Source of the DNA: Sphaerochaeta sp. Phil3
GTDB taxonomy: Bacteria; Spirochaetota; Spirochaetia; Sphaerochaetales; Sphaerochaetaceae
NCBI GenBank assembly: GCA_001940825.1
Contig: MSGT01000060.1
Coordinates: 1 to 59,110, forward strand
DNA length: 59,110 nucleotides
Reading direction: 5' to 3'
Part shown: in pieces, positions 1 through 7,368 of the stretch
Layout of the letters: every line of letters begins with the position of its first letter
Position numbering within the stretch: the stretch's first letter is position 1
Program-made: the position numbers and the translations under genes
The notes under the pieces: generated by a model
Seen by the model: the letters and a program-made list of their open reading frames with translations, nothing else
Databases searched by the model: none
Told to the model about the DNA's origin: nothing

Positions 1-1
1 A

Positions 2-15
2 TTCCTTCGAAGGAA
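2..15. repeat. Perfect 14-bp palindrome
   Basis: The sequence TTCCTTCGAAGGAA is a perfect palindrome about 60 bases upstream of the lipoprotein promoter. It could be an operator or the stem of a hairpin belonging to a gene outside the window. Nothing else identifies it. Confidence 0.35.
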
Positions 16-76
16 CCTTCTTGGTCGTTGCGTGCATTGCTTCATCGGTTCATGCAGCCGTACAGACAGCACTGGG

Positions 77-104
77 TTGACAATGTGCTGGGGGGGGGTA
101 GACT
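77..104 (+). promoter_or_regulatory. Promoter with a G9 tract in the spacer, for the lipoprotein gene
   Basis: TTGACA at 77-82 is a perfect -35 box and TAGACT at 99-104 a fair -10 box. The 16-bp spacer ends in nine consecutive G residues (90-98). Gain or loss of one G would move the spacer to 17 or 15 bp, so the promoter has the layout of a slipped-strand, phase-variable promoter. It lies 53 bases upstream of the lipoprotein start codon. Confidence 0.75.
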
Positions 105-117
105 GACGTCGTCAGTC
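101..117. promoter_or_regulatory. Inverted repeat overlapping the -10 box and start point
   Basis: GACTGAC and GTCAGTC flank a 3-base centre and overlap the -10 box and the expected transcription start of the lipoprotein promoter. The position suits a repressor site. It could equally form a small hairpin at the 5' end of the message. Confidence 0.45.
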
Positions 118-156
118 GGGGAGAATCATCATGCCCCACTGTCAAAGGGGTAAAGA

Positions 157-1275
157 ATGAAGAAGAGTTTCTTTTTTGTATGCCTATGCGTGCTTGCTCT
201 TGCATTGGTCGTATCCTGTGCGGAGCCTGAAGCAGAGGTCAAGTCGTATACCGTTGCGTTCGATTCCAATGGTGGAAGCGAAGTTTCTGCCGTTGTCGTA
301 AAGGATGGCGAGAAGGTTGCAAAGCCAGAGAATCCGACTAGAGATGGTTATGTATTCGGCGCTTGGCAGTTGGAAGGAAAGGATTTTGATTTCTCATCAG
401 CAATCACAGCGGACACCAAGCTTGTCGCAAGCTGGATTGAGATTAAGCACGTTGCAGATCTTTCTGAAATCAAGACTGTCGATGAAAAGACCGCCTCGTT
501 TGGTTATGGTTCTTCATCCAGCGAAGCAGTTGTCATAGATGGCAAAGGTCTCTATGTCGTAGACGAGTGGCAGGATTTGTGGTTCAGCCATGATGTTACG
601 GTCAAGGGCGTAGCGTTCGCAAAGGGTGTCAGTTTCAATGCAGAAGGTACAGAAGAACGTACCATTTCCATTGAAGACTGTGTCATAAGACATTGCGACC
701 AGAAGAACGACTTGCTTCCAAAGGTCGATGCCAATAACAATTTCAGAATCGACAACTCTGGAAACGGCCTTTGCCTGAGCATTGATGGAAAGGAAAAACA
801 GACTGTCAACATAGTAGTCAGAAACTGCCTTTTGATTGGAGACAATGACGCTGCTCAGGGAAGAAAGGATTCCTGGCCAACTACCAATGATTACATATCC
901 AACAAAGACAACGCCTCTTATAGAAACTTCAAGGGTCGTGGAAACGGCGTTGGACTTGGAACAGCAAGTGGAAACGGTGGATTCGTGAAGGAAGTTGCAA
1001 TAGAGAATTGCACGTTCTCAGGTTTGAGGAATGCTGCAATTCAGCTTTATACATTCGATGCACCAATAAGTGTGGCTGGCTGTACTTTCGAGAGTTGGGG
1101 AATCAACAGCAGCGAACCTACATCAGAGGGTAAGTATGAGTCATATGCAATCAGAGGTGATGTTTCAGCTTCTTCCCATGGCGATGCAAGTCTTACAATC
1201 ACTGGTTGTATATTCGATTCTGCAAAGGAAGATTATAGGTGTAAGATTGACAATCTAACTCCGACTATTAATTGA
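157..1275 (+). CDS. Surface lipoprotein with one InlB-type B-repeat and a beta-helix-like body
   Basis: The N-terminus is a lipoprotein signal: a hydrophobic stretch to about residue 20 and a lipobox ending in Cys 21 (VVSC). Residues about 30-95 form one Listeria-Bacteroides (Flg_new/InlB B) repeat, with FDSNGG and a closing W-x-x-G/A-F pattern. The rest carries recurring motifs such as IEDCVIRHC, VRNCLLIG, IENCTFSG and ITGCIFDS, spaced like rungs of a right-handed parallel beta-helix. The protein is therefore probably an exposed lipid-anchored adhesin or carbohydrate-interacting protein; no catalytic function can be assigned. AAAGGGG precedes the ATG. The gene stands alone and is followed by its own terminator. 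Its promoter has a G9 spacer, so expression may vary between cells. Confidence 0.8.
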   Translation: MKKSFFFVCLCVLALALVVSCAEPEAEVKSYTVAFDSNGGSEVSAVVVKDGEKVAKPENPTRDGYVFGAWQLEGKDFDFSSAITADTKLVASWIEIKHVADLSEIKTVDEKTASFGYGSSSSEAVVIDGKGLYVVDEWQDLWFSHDVTVKGVAFAKGVSFNAEGTEERTISIEDCVIRHCDQKNDLLPKVDANNNFRIDNSGNGLCLSIDGKEKQTVNIVVRNCLLIGDNDAAQGRKDSWPTTNDYISNKDNASYRNFKGRGNGVGLGTASGNGGFVKEVAIENCTFSGLRNAAIQLYTFDAPISVAGCTFESWGINSSEPTSEGKYESYAIRGDVSASSHGDASLTITGCIFDSAKEDYRCKIDNLTPTIN

Positions 1276-1295
1276 ACTTCGTTTTGAGAATTCTC

Positions 1296-1320
1296 GGCCG
1301 GGCTTTTGTCCGGCCTTTTT
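1296..1320 (+). terminator. Intrinsic terminator of the lipoprotein gene
   Basis: GGCCGG and CCGGCC form a GC-rich stem followed by TTTTT. The hairpin ends exactly where the stop codon of the convergent minus-strand gene begins. Confidence 0.85.
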
Positions 1321-2135
1321 CATTTGAAATTGGCTTCGATGATTTGGTCGACAAGTCTGGTGCTTAGCGGATACTCGGAGCTTTCATGCGTGACTATCAT
1401 GTTCACTCCTTGGATGAAGCCTGCGTTGGCGTACTGCTCAAGCTTCCAAAGGTTGTTGGAGCAGTAGTCTGGGTCGTCCATACGTCCTAGATGCTCCCAT
1501 ACATAGTTCTTTCTTGTCTTTACGTTCAGAATTAGGAAGTCAGGACTTAGCTGTGCATGTTCCTCCGTTGGATCGAAGACCGGTTCGTAGTGGTATGGAA
1601 CGCCTTTTGCATAAAGCCTGTCGGCTATGAGGATTTCGCTTTTGGACCTTACATGTTCTCCCTTTTGGGTGTAGTTTCCGGTTTTGTTCTTCATTGTGTT
1701 GTGTCCAACGTTCTTGGACATCCAATGCTGTACGAATGCCTCATTATCGTCCATGTGCGGTTTCACCAAGGCTTTTAGCTCTGGTTGCAGGTCCTTGTAG
1801 ATGTGGGGCAGGTCATCCAGATCCTTGAGCTTTTCAAGTTCCTTGATGAAACCATCGACCAGCTGCTTCCTCTCTGTTGCGGTTTTCAGAACCTGTTTGT
1901 CATAGCGTTTCTGGGCAAGTGGAGCGAGTAATGCCGTATTGGATGGGCTTATGTACTGCAGGGGTGCTTCTTTGCCAGTGTAGCGGTAATACATGTTTCT
2001 TTCTTTTGTTTTTCTGAAAACCAGATTTCCTTCGATATATGTTTTTGAGGTCTGTTTTACGTCTGACCTCACATACCAAAGTAGGATTTCAAGTTGCTTT
2101 GACATGTGTTGTAGTTCTTCGAGCAGTTTCTTCAT
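1320..2135 (-). CDS. Hypothetical protein with a C-terminal PD-(D/E)XK nuclease-like domain
   Basis: The start is placed at the ATG giving MKKLLEELQHM, because the upstream in-frame stretch is low-quality sequence without coding character. The protein is about 271 residues. The N-terminal half is helical and charged and starts with a coiled-coil-like segment. The C-terminal third carries RSKSE, then SPDFLI, then WEHLGRMD and a final hydrophobic strand. That order (Glu, Asp, then Glu/His) is what PD-(D/E)XK nuclease-like domains show in hypothetical proteins of clostridial and host-associated genomes. Whether it cuts DNA is unknown. It is a single gene between a terminator on each side. Confidence 0.6.
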   Translation of the reverse strand: MKKLLEELQHMSKQLEILLWYVRSDVKQTSKTYIEGNLVFRKTKERNMYYRYTGKEAPLQYISPSNTALLAPLAQKRYDKQVLKTATERKQLVDGFIKELEKLKDLDDLPHIYKDLQPELKALVKPHMDDNEAFVQHWMSKNVGHNTMKNKTGNYTQKGEHVRSKSEILIADRLYAKGVPYHYEPVFDPTEEHAQLSPDFLILNVKTRKNYVWEHLGRMDDPDYCSNNLWKLEQYANAGFIQGVNMIVTHESSEYPLSTRLVDQIIEANFK

Positions 2136-2297
2136 AAGTTTATTTTCAACAATAAAATGCGAAAAAGCAAGTTTTGTTGCAAATTTGCAACAAAGGTGTG
2201 CGTTTTTTGAGTTTTTGTTGCATGGGAGTGCGTGATGGAAGCTTGACGTTGGCTGAATATACCTCAAGGACATCGGTCTAAAGAGAGGGAAGGGCAT

Positions 2298-2331
2298 GAA
2301 AAAAGCCCCTGGCTTGGGAACCTAGGGGCTT
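2298..2331 (-). terminator. Intrinsic terminator of the molybdenum-transport operon
   Basis: Read on the minus strand, AAGCCCCT and AGGGGCTT form a stem followed by a T-run (2299-2304 on this strand are A). It lies just past the last gene of the minus-strand ABC operon. Confidence 0.85.
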
Positions 2332-2349
2332 GCGGGTGGAAAGCTGTCG

Positions 2350-3429
2350 TCAGTCCATGTAGAGGATTGCTTTGGCTTGCTCCTGCGTGAGTTCGTAGTG
2401 ATAGAAGAGCGAGTAGAACTCGATGGTCTTGGATACGATGTCTACACTGCGCTCTGGATAGAAGACGTTTGTGAGCCAGAAGAGGCCTAAGATGCGGTTC
2501 GTGCATGGTGGTCCCGTGACGAAGCCGTGCGGAATGTTTGGAACTTTGTAGACGTTGCCGTTCTTCACTGCATCGATTGACTGCCATTCTGCAGAGTTCA
2601 TGATTGTGTCGTATGCGCTTGGTTCCACACACAGGATGTATTCAGGGTTTATGGTGTAGAGAGTTTCAAGGGATACCATGCCGTTGCTTTGGGTAAGGTC
2701 TGATGTGATGACGTTCTTGACTCCTGCCTTTTCAACTGCCTGGCTGTGGCTTGAGCCTGCTGTGTAGGTGCTAAGCCCGTCTGCGGACACTGCAAGGTAG
2801 ACCGTCTTGCCTTCGACAGGGTTGGTCGTTGCATACTGGAGGGCCTCCTCTGCGTACTTGCCAAGCTGCTGGCCCCTTTCTGTATATCCAAGGAGATTTC
2901 CAAGTGTGGTGAAGACTTCATTGTAGTTGTCGAGGTTGGCTTCGAGGAATATGACGGGAACTCCGATATCTTTCTGTATTTTGTCCAGGTCCTCTGCCAT
3001 AGCCTCTGCCGAGCCTTTCTTTATATCGCCTACATCTATGAATACATCAGGGGCTGCCATGATGACAGTCTCCTTGTTGAGGTTGGCTTTCTTGCCGTAG
3101 AGGGTTCCTAATACGGGGAGGTCTGCCATGGCATCAAGGTATATCTCCTTTGTCATTCCTGTAAGGCTGGAGGCAAGTCCGCAGAGCTTTTCTGGAGCTA
3201 TCTGATAGACGATGACCTGTGCCATTGTTCCAGATGGTGCGACTTTCTGGATGTCCACGGGAAGTTCTACTTCCCTTCCAAGAGAGTCTACGAACACCTG
3301 TGTCGTTGGTGTCTGTGCGGTCTGCTGCGCTTTTTCCTGCGCTTTTTCCTGTGCTGTTTCCTGGACAGGCTGTGCCATGACTGAGAATGCAACGATGAGG
3401 ATCGCTGCAACTGACAGTAGTTTCTTCAT
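2350..3429 (-). CDS. Periplasmic binding protein of a FecCD-type ABC transporter (probably molybdate/tungstate)
   Basis: Start chosen at MKKLLSV, preceded by GAGGAAAGAA. A signal peptide (to about MAQ, residue 20) is followed by a short Gln/Lys/Glu-rich linker with EKAQ repeats. Then comes a TroA/BtuF-type (helical-backbone) fold: VFVDSLGREVELP at the start, GTMAQVIVYQIAP, and APDVFIDVG. This fold binds iron chelates, cobalamin, haem or, in the MolA branch, molybdate. The substrate is inferred from the operon: a ModE-like regulator is the first gene, and molybdenum-hydroxylase accessory genes lie divergently next door. No lipobox is seen, so the protein is probably periplasmic. It is the last gene of the operon and has its own good ribosome site after a 58-base gap. 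Confidence 0.75.
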   Translation of the reverse strand: MKKLLSVAAILIVAFSVMAQPVQETAQEKAQEKAQQTAQTPTTQVFVDSLGREVELPVDIQKVAPSGTMAQVIVYQIAPEKLCGLASSLTGMTKEIYLDAMADLPVLGTLYGKKANLNKETVIMAAPDVFIDVGDIKKGSAEAMAEDLDKIQKDIGVPVIFLEANLDNYNEVFTTLGNLLGYTERGQQLGKYAEEALQYATTNPVEGKTVYLAVSADGLSTYTAGSSHSQAVEKAGVKNVITSDLTQSNGMVSLETLYTINPEYILCVEPSAYDTIMNSAEWQSIDAVKNGNVYKVPNIPHGFVTGPPCTNRILGLFWLTNVFYPERSVDIVSKTIEFYSLFYHYELTQEQAKAILYMD

Positions 3430-3487
3430 TTCTTTCCTCCTCAAAATTAGGTATAGAATTTCAAATAGATTTCGAATCAACTGCGAA

Positions 3488-4249
3488 TCAATTTCGAACC
3501 TCGATGTCGAACAAGGACATCTTCTTTTCGTTCTCGAACACATAAGGGTATTGATCCTTTCCTGCTCCTTCGTTTTTCTTCACTGGAAGATTCCCGTCGC
3601 CATGCTGGAGTTCCAAAAACCTTGTAGCCTCCTCCAGTGATTCGAACGGCTGGTCGAAGTGCATCGTAAGCTCCTTGAGTGTGAAACGATAGCCGTTTTC
3701 CTTAAGGTATGCGCATATTCCAGCAGTTCTGTCATGTCGTAGACTGTTGGATTTGTGCTGCGATACTATGTATACGACCCTTTCGTTTGCAAGTCTCTCG
3801 AAAGCTCCAAGGCCTTCTTCGTCTATACGGCCGCAGAATACTGCTAGAACCACGTCGGCCCTGCGGTGGCTTGTCCTGTAGTCTTCTAGTGCAAACAGCC
3901 CCTTTGAGCCTGATTGCCTTGGAAGTCCTTCATGGAGCTCATGCGCTCTCTTTATGGCCTTTTCGTCGTTGTCTATTCCACATACATCGTAGCCCATTTT
4001 GGCCAGCTGGGCTGTAATGTAACCAAGGCCGCATCCTACTTCCAAAACCGATTTTTCACGGGGCACCATGCCTGCAATCTCGCAGGCAATTTTTTCATGG
4101 AAATCGCTGCATTTGGAGGCTCTGACGTACCAGTCGATCTTTTGGGGTGTCCACCAGTAACCAGCTTGCCAGACAGGCGTCACTGGACTCGTTGGACTCA
4201 CTGGGCGCACTGGACTCACTGGGCGCACTGGACTCACTGTGGCACACAT
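3488..4249 (-). CDS. Class I SAM-dependent methyltransferase in the molybdenum operon, with a repeat-derived N-terminus
   Basis: From residue about 60 the protein has the standard class I methyltransferase start: VLEVGCGLGYITAQL (motif I) and CGIDNDEKAI (acidic end of strand 2). Later sequence fits DUF/type-11 methyltransferases often found inside molybdate-transport operons. A conserved WWTPQKIDWY motif begins at about residue 31. Before it, residues about 5-26 are Ser-Pro-Val / Arg-Pro-Val tripeptides encoded by 9-bp DNA repeats, so that stretch is probably repeat expansion captured into the reading frame. The ATG has a good AGGGAGG site and overlaps the end of the ATPase gene by 16 bases. 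The methyl acceptor is unknown; a role in metal or cofactor handling is inferred from position only. Confidence 0.75.
   Translation of the reverse strand: MCATVSPVRPVSPVRPVSPTSPVTPVWQAGYWWTPQKIDWYVRASKCSDFHEKIACEIAGMVPREKSVLEVGCGLGYITAQLAKMGYDVCGIDNDEKAIKRAHELHEGLPRQSGSKGLFALEDYRTSHRRADVVLAVFCGRIDEEGLGAFERLANERVVYIVSQHKSNSLRHDRTAGICAYLKENGYRFTLKELTMHFDQPFESLEEATRFLELQHGDGNLPVKKNEGAGKDQYPYVFENEKKMSLFDIEVRN
4178..4242. repeat. 9-bp phased repeat array within the 5' end of the methyltransferase gene
   Basis: About seven degenerate 9-bp units of the form ACTCACTGG / GCGCACTGG run without interruption. Because 9 is a multiple of three, each unit adds a tripeptide (S/R/T-P-V) to the methyltransferase without breaking its frame. 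The same style of repeat occurs at other operon boundaries in this window. Confidence 0.8.
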
Positions 4250-5061
4250 ATGAGCCTCCCTGCTTGCGTTCTCTCGACAATAAGCGACCTTTTGTAGATT
4301 GATGACAATGCATCGCTGCCTTCAAGCTCTTCTGGCTTCATTGAGAACGCAATTTTGCCCTTGTCCATGGCAAGGACCCTTGTGGAATATGCAAGTGCAA
4401 GGTCTGGGTTGTGCGTGGAGTAGAGGCAGGCGTAGCCTTTTTTGACAAGTTCGTAGGTTTTTTCCAACACCAACAGCTGGTTTGAGTAGTCAAGAAACGA
4501 TGTCGGCTCATCAAGTATGAGAAGCTTCGCATCCTGCATGAGGGCGCGGGCTATGAGTACAAGTTGCCGTTCGCCCCCGGATATTTCGTTTGTAGGTCTG
4601 CCTGCCAAGTCTAGGATTCCAAGTTCGTCCAATATCTCAAATGCACGTTTTTCGTCCTGCATGGAGGGTCTGCTGAACATTGATATATATGGAGACCTTC
4701 CCATGAGTACGGATTCCTTCACGGTATATGCGAAGGCCGTCTGGGAGAACTGTGGTATGTAGGCAATGGCTTTTGCTTTGTCGTGCAGCGACATGCTTCG
4801 CACGGACACTTCGTCTACAAGGATGTCTCCACTAAGCGGGGTAAGGAACGATGGTATGATTCTTAGCAACGTCGTCTTTCCTGCCCCGTTCTTTCCAAGA
4901 AAGGCCACCATTTCACCTGACGAGATGGTGAATGATACATCTTTGAGCACAAGGGTATCGGTCTTGTATATGCGGGTTTGGAAGTCGTGTGGGTTGTGTA
5001 GTCCCATTGGCTTGCGGTCGTGTTCGTATGTGTAGGAGACGTTTTGGACTTCAAGCTTCAT
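4234..5061 (-). CDS. ATP-binding protein of the molybdate-type (FecCD-class) ABC transporter
   Basis: Start chosen at MKLEVQNVSYTY, with AAGGAG nine bases upstream. Walker A is GKNGAGKTT, the signature is ISGGERQLVLIARAL, and Walker B is LLILDEPTS with a following D-loop and the switch His in STHNP. The protein is about 275 residues, the normal size for FepC/BtuD/MolC-type subunits. An insertion of about 15 residues between strands 1 and 2 (around PMGLHNPHDFQ) is unusual. It would energise the permease encoded just upstream; the genes overlap or nearly touch (permease stop at 5051). Confidence 0.85.
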   Translation of the reverse strand: MKLEVQNVSYTYEHDRKPMGLHNPHDFQTRIYKTDTLVLKDVSFTISSGEMVAFLGKNGAGKTTLLRIIPSFLTPLSGDILVDEVSVRSMSLHDKAKAIAYIPQFSQTAFAYTVKESVLMGRSPYISMFSRPSMQDEKRAFEILDELGILDLAGRPTNEISGGERQLVLIARALMQDAKLLILDEPTSFLDYSNQLLVLEKTYELVKKGYACLYSTHNPDLALAYSTRVLAMDKGKIAFSMKPEELEGSDALSSIYKRSLIVERTQAGRLICVPQ

Positions 5062-6034
5062 GGCGGTTCTCCTTGAGTATGAGATATAGGAAGAACGGTG
5101 CGCCAATGAAGGCCGTGAGGATTCCTATTGGGATTTCAGCTGTCGTGGCAGTGCGTGAGACGTTGTCAACGATGATGAGGAACGTGGCCCCAAAGAGCAT
5201 GGAAGCGGGTAGGGAATAGGTGGCGTTGCTGCCTGTGATCCTGCGTGCCATGTGCGGGACTATGAGGCCTACCCAGCCTATCTGCCCCGATACCGCAACC
5301 GCACTTGCAGTCATGAGTGTGCTTGCCCCTATGGCCACAGACCTGAGAAGCCTTGTATTCACTCCTAGGCTCCTTGCTTCGTCCTCAGATAGGGACAGGA
5401 TGTTCAGTTTCCAGGAGACCAATAGCAACGTTGCAAAGGAGATGGCCATTGGTATTGCAATGACTTGTAGATCCTGGAAGCTGCATCCAGCCAATGAACC
5501 CATGAGAAAATAGGTTATAGCGGGAAGAATGTTGTTTGGGTCGGCTATGAGCTTTATGAAGCTCGTGCCAGCAGAGAAAAGGGATGATACGACCATTCCA
5601 ATGAGGATGAGTCCCATCGTTTGCTCGCCTTTGATGCGTGCGCCAATCGCCCATACAAGGACTACGGAGGCCACTCCAAAGATGAATGCGTTCACTGTGA
5701 CGGCCAATGTGGACATCCCAAGCAGTAGGGATATGGAGGCTCCAAAGCCGGCTGCGGTGCTCGTTCCAAGTACGTCCGGAGATACGAGGGGGTTGCGGAA
5801 TATCATCTGCATGGTCTGGCCCGCAAGGGCAAGTCCGGCTCCAATGAGCGTGGCGGCTATTATCCTTGGCAGCCTTATCTTGAGCACGACGGCCTTCTCC
5901 TGTGCGTTTCCGCCGCCAAGGAGCGTCTGCACGACCCTGATGGGCGAAATGGGGTACCTCCCAATGCCAAGGGACACGACCGCCACCACCACGAAAACAA
6001 TGGCCAGAACTAGGATTCGCAACCGTCTATTCAT
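5051..6034 (-). CDS. FecCD-family permease of the molybdate-type ABC transporter
   Basis: Start chosen at MNRRLRILV, because GGGGCAAG precedes it and the upstream residues are not membrane-like. The start overlaps the ModE-like gene by 8 bases. The protein has the FecCD hallmarks: IRLPRIIAATLIGAGLALAG in the second helix, RNPLVSPDVLG, and IGWVGLIVPHMARRITG near the C-terminus. About nine to ten membrane helices are expected and the length (about 327 residues) is typical. The family imports siderophores, B12, haem and, in MolB, molybdate. Confidence 0.85.
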   Translation of the reverse strand: MNRRLRILVLAIVFVVVAVVSLGIGRYPISPIRVVQTLLGGGNAQEKAVVLKIRLPRIIAATLIGAGLALAGQTMQMIFRNPLVSPDVLGTSTAAGFGASISLLLGMSTLAVTVNAFIFGVASVVLVWAIGARIKGEQTMGLILIGMVVSSLFSAGTSFIKLIADPNNILPAITYFLMGSLAGCSFQDLQVIAIPMAISFATLLLVSWKLNILSLSEDEARSLGVNTRLLRSVAIGASTLMTASAVAVSGQIGWVGLIVPHMARRITGSNATYSLPASMLFGATFLIIVDNVSRTATTAEIPIGILTAFIGAPFFLYLILKENRHEA

Positions 6035-6446
6035 GGTCTTGCCCCATGTTGTGCGCTTCGTCATGCACTGCAAAATGCCTTTCGAATATGGCCTTCGCTT
6101 GTGCTGTGGCTTCGTCAACGAACGCCGTATACGTCTCACACAGCCATTTGCCGGTTGGCGTCAGCATGGCCTGCCCGCCGCCTTTCCCTCCTTGGACACG
6201 CACCACAACCTCGCATCCAAGGGTCTCCTGCGCCTCACGTATCTTCTTCCAAGCCTTGGAATAGCTCATGCCCATCTCTTCACAGGCCGATTTCACTGAG
6301 CCTGTCTTTTCAATGAGCTCGAACAGGGCCTTCGAACCAGGTCCAAACAGGAACTGTCCGTTGTCCACTAGGCTGAACTTGCATTCAACGCCAAAGTCAC
6401 TTGTGTTTGGTGTTTCATGGTTCTTCGTGTCTTCCATACTCTCCAT
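6027..6446 (-). CDS. ModE-like winged-helix regulator lacking the molybdate-binding (MOP) domains
   Basis: Residues about 25-110 match the N-terminal DNA-binding domain of ModE: ALFELIEKTGSVKSACEEMGMSYSKAWKKI, then VVVRVQGGKGGGQAMLTPTG. The protein is about 139 residues and stops before the paired TOBE/MOP domains that sense molybdate in E. coli ModE. Short ModE-like proteins of this kind are common in strict anaerobes; how they sense metal is unclear. It is the first gene of the transporter operon and faces yqeC across a 142-base intergenic region, so control of both directions is a reasonable inference. A second ATG at 6437 is a possible start. Confidence 0.8.
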   Translation of the reverse strand: MESMEDTKNHETPNTSDFGVECKFSLVDNGQFLFGPGSKALFELIEKTGSVKSACEEMGMSYSKAWKKIREAQETLGCEVVVRVQGGKGGGQAMLTPTGKWLCETYTAFVDEATAQAKAIFERHFAVHDEAHNMGQDHE

Positions 6447-6574
6447 GCTTTTGGGACGCTCCTTGGGTGGTCTGTTCTTTGGGTTTTCGAATTGTTTTTG
6501 TTTGCAACTCGGTTTCCATTGTACTTTTATTTGAATAAAGGGGCAAGCGGTATGTTTCTTTTGCTTGATTTGAA

Positions 6575-6611
6575 GTATCCTGTTACATATGCAGTGTAGT
6601 ATGCAGGATAC
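6575..6611. promoter_or_regulatory. Inverted repeat spanning the yqeC start codon
   Basis: GTATCCTG (6575-6582) and CAGGATAC (6604-6611) are perfect 8-base arms separated by 21 bases. The arms enclose the ATG at 6589 and flank the alternative ATG at 6601. It could be the ModE-like operator or an RNA stem that hides the translation start; no good ribosome site is visible for either ATG. Confidence 0.45.
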
Positions 6612-7368
6612 GTTGCACCGTACAAATCCAAATCTCTACGATGTGTTCTATGATGATTATTGTGATCCCAAGGATGGTCCAAAGCCGTTCGTTTCCATAA
6701 CAGGAGGCGGAGGCAAGACGACTCTCATGATTGAGTCCGCTCGCTATTTCAAGAAAAAAGGGCTTTCAGTGCTTGTCACGACCACAACCAAGGTCATATC
6801 ACCGTATCTTTTGGACTACGGACAGGACGGAGTGTTCAACGATGAAGGCGTGTTGTCGCATGACCCAAAGGAAGGGGAGATCGTGTTCTACGCCCATGTG
6901 TCTGATGATGGAAACAAGTGGTGCTCTCCAGGGTTCGAGAACCTTTCACAACTGTATGGCAGGTACGATGTAGTTCTGTGCGAGGCCGATGGCTCCAAGC
7001 GCCTTCCTGTGAAGGTCCATACTGCACGGGATCCTCAGATACACCCATTGACCAATATGTCCATAGGTGTCTTTGGAATGTGGGCCCTTGGGGGCAAGGT
7101 CAAGGATGTCGTGTTTGGACCATGTCCTGAAAAGTTCGCAGACGGTGTGGTGGACATTGCTTTCTTGGATTGGTATTTCTCCAATCCGGAGGGGGTGCTG
7201 AAAGGCTTGGCTCCAAACCGTTTTGGACGCAGAATCGTCGTCTTCAATGGTGGAGACGTTGGTTTCGATGAAAAATCTGGTGCTATGCTTGCCGGTGTTT
7301 CGAAGCCAGACGACGTGGACATATACGTTGCATCTGCAAGGGAGGGAACCCTATATGGAAGGTTCTAG
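6589..7368 (+). CDS. yqeC: YqeC-family accessory protein for selenium-dependent molybdenum hydroxylase
   Basis: Residues about 35-60 give SITGGGGKTTLMIESAR, a P-loop variant characteristic of YqeC, followed by VLVTTTTKV. Later, LCEADGSKRLPVKVHTARDPQIH is the family's conserved central block. Length (about 260 residues) is normal. YqeC proteins occur with YqeB and XdhC in genomes encoding hydroxylases that carry a labile selenium cofactor (xanthine dehydrogenase type); their exact reaction is not established. The gene overlaps the XdhC-YqeB fusion by 14 bases. The start at 6589 or 6601 is undecided because no Shine-Dalgarno sequence is visible. Confidence 0.85.
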   Translation: MQCSMQDTLHRTNPNLYDVFYDDYCDPKDGPKPFVSITGGGGKTTLMIESARYFKKKGLSVLVTTTTKVISPYLLDYGQDGVFNDEGVLSHDPKEGEIVFYAHVSDDGNKWCSPGFENLSQLYGRYDVVLCEADGSKRLPVKVHTARDPQIHPLTNMSIGVFGMWALGGKVKDVVFGPCPEKFADGVVDIAFLDWYFSNPEGVLKGLAPNRFGRRIVVFNGGDVGFDEKSGAMLAGVSKPDDVDIYVASAREGTLYGRF

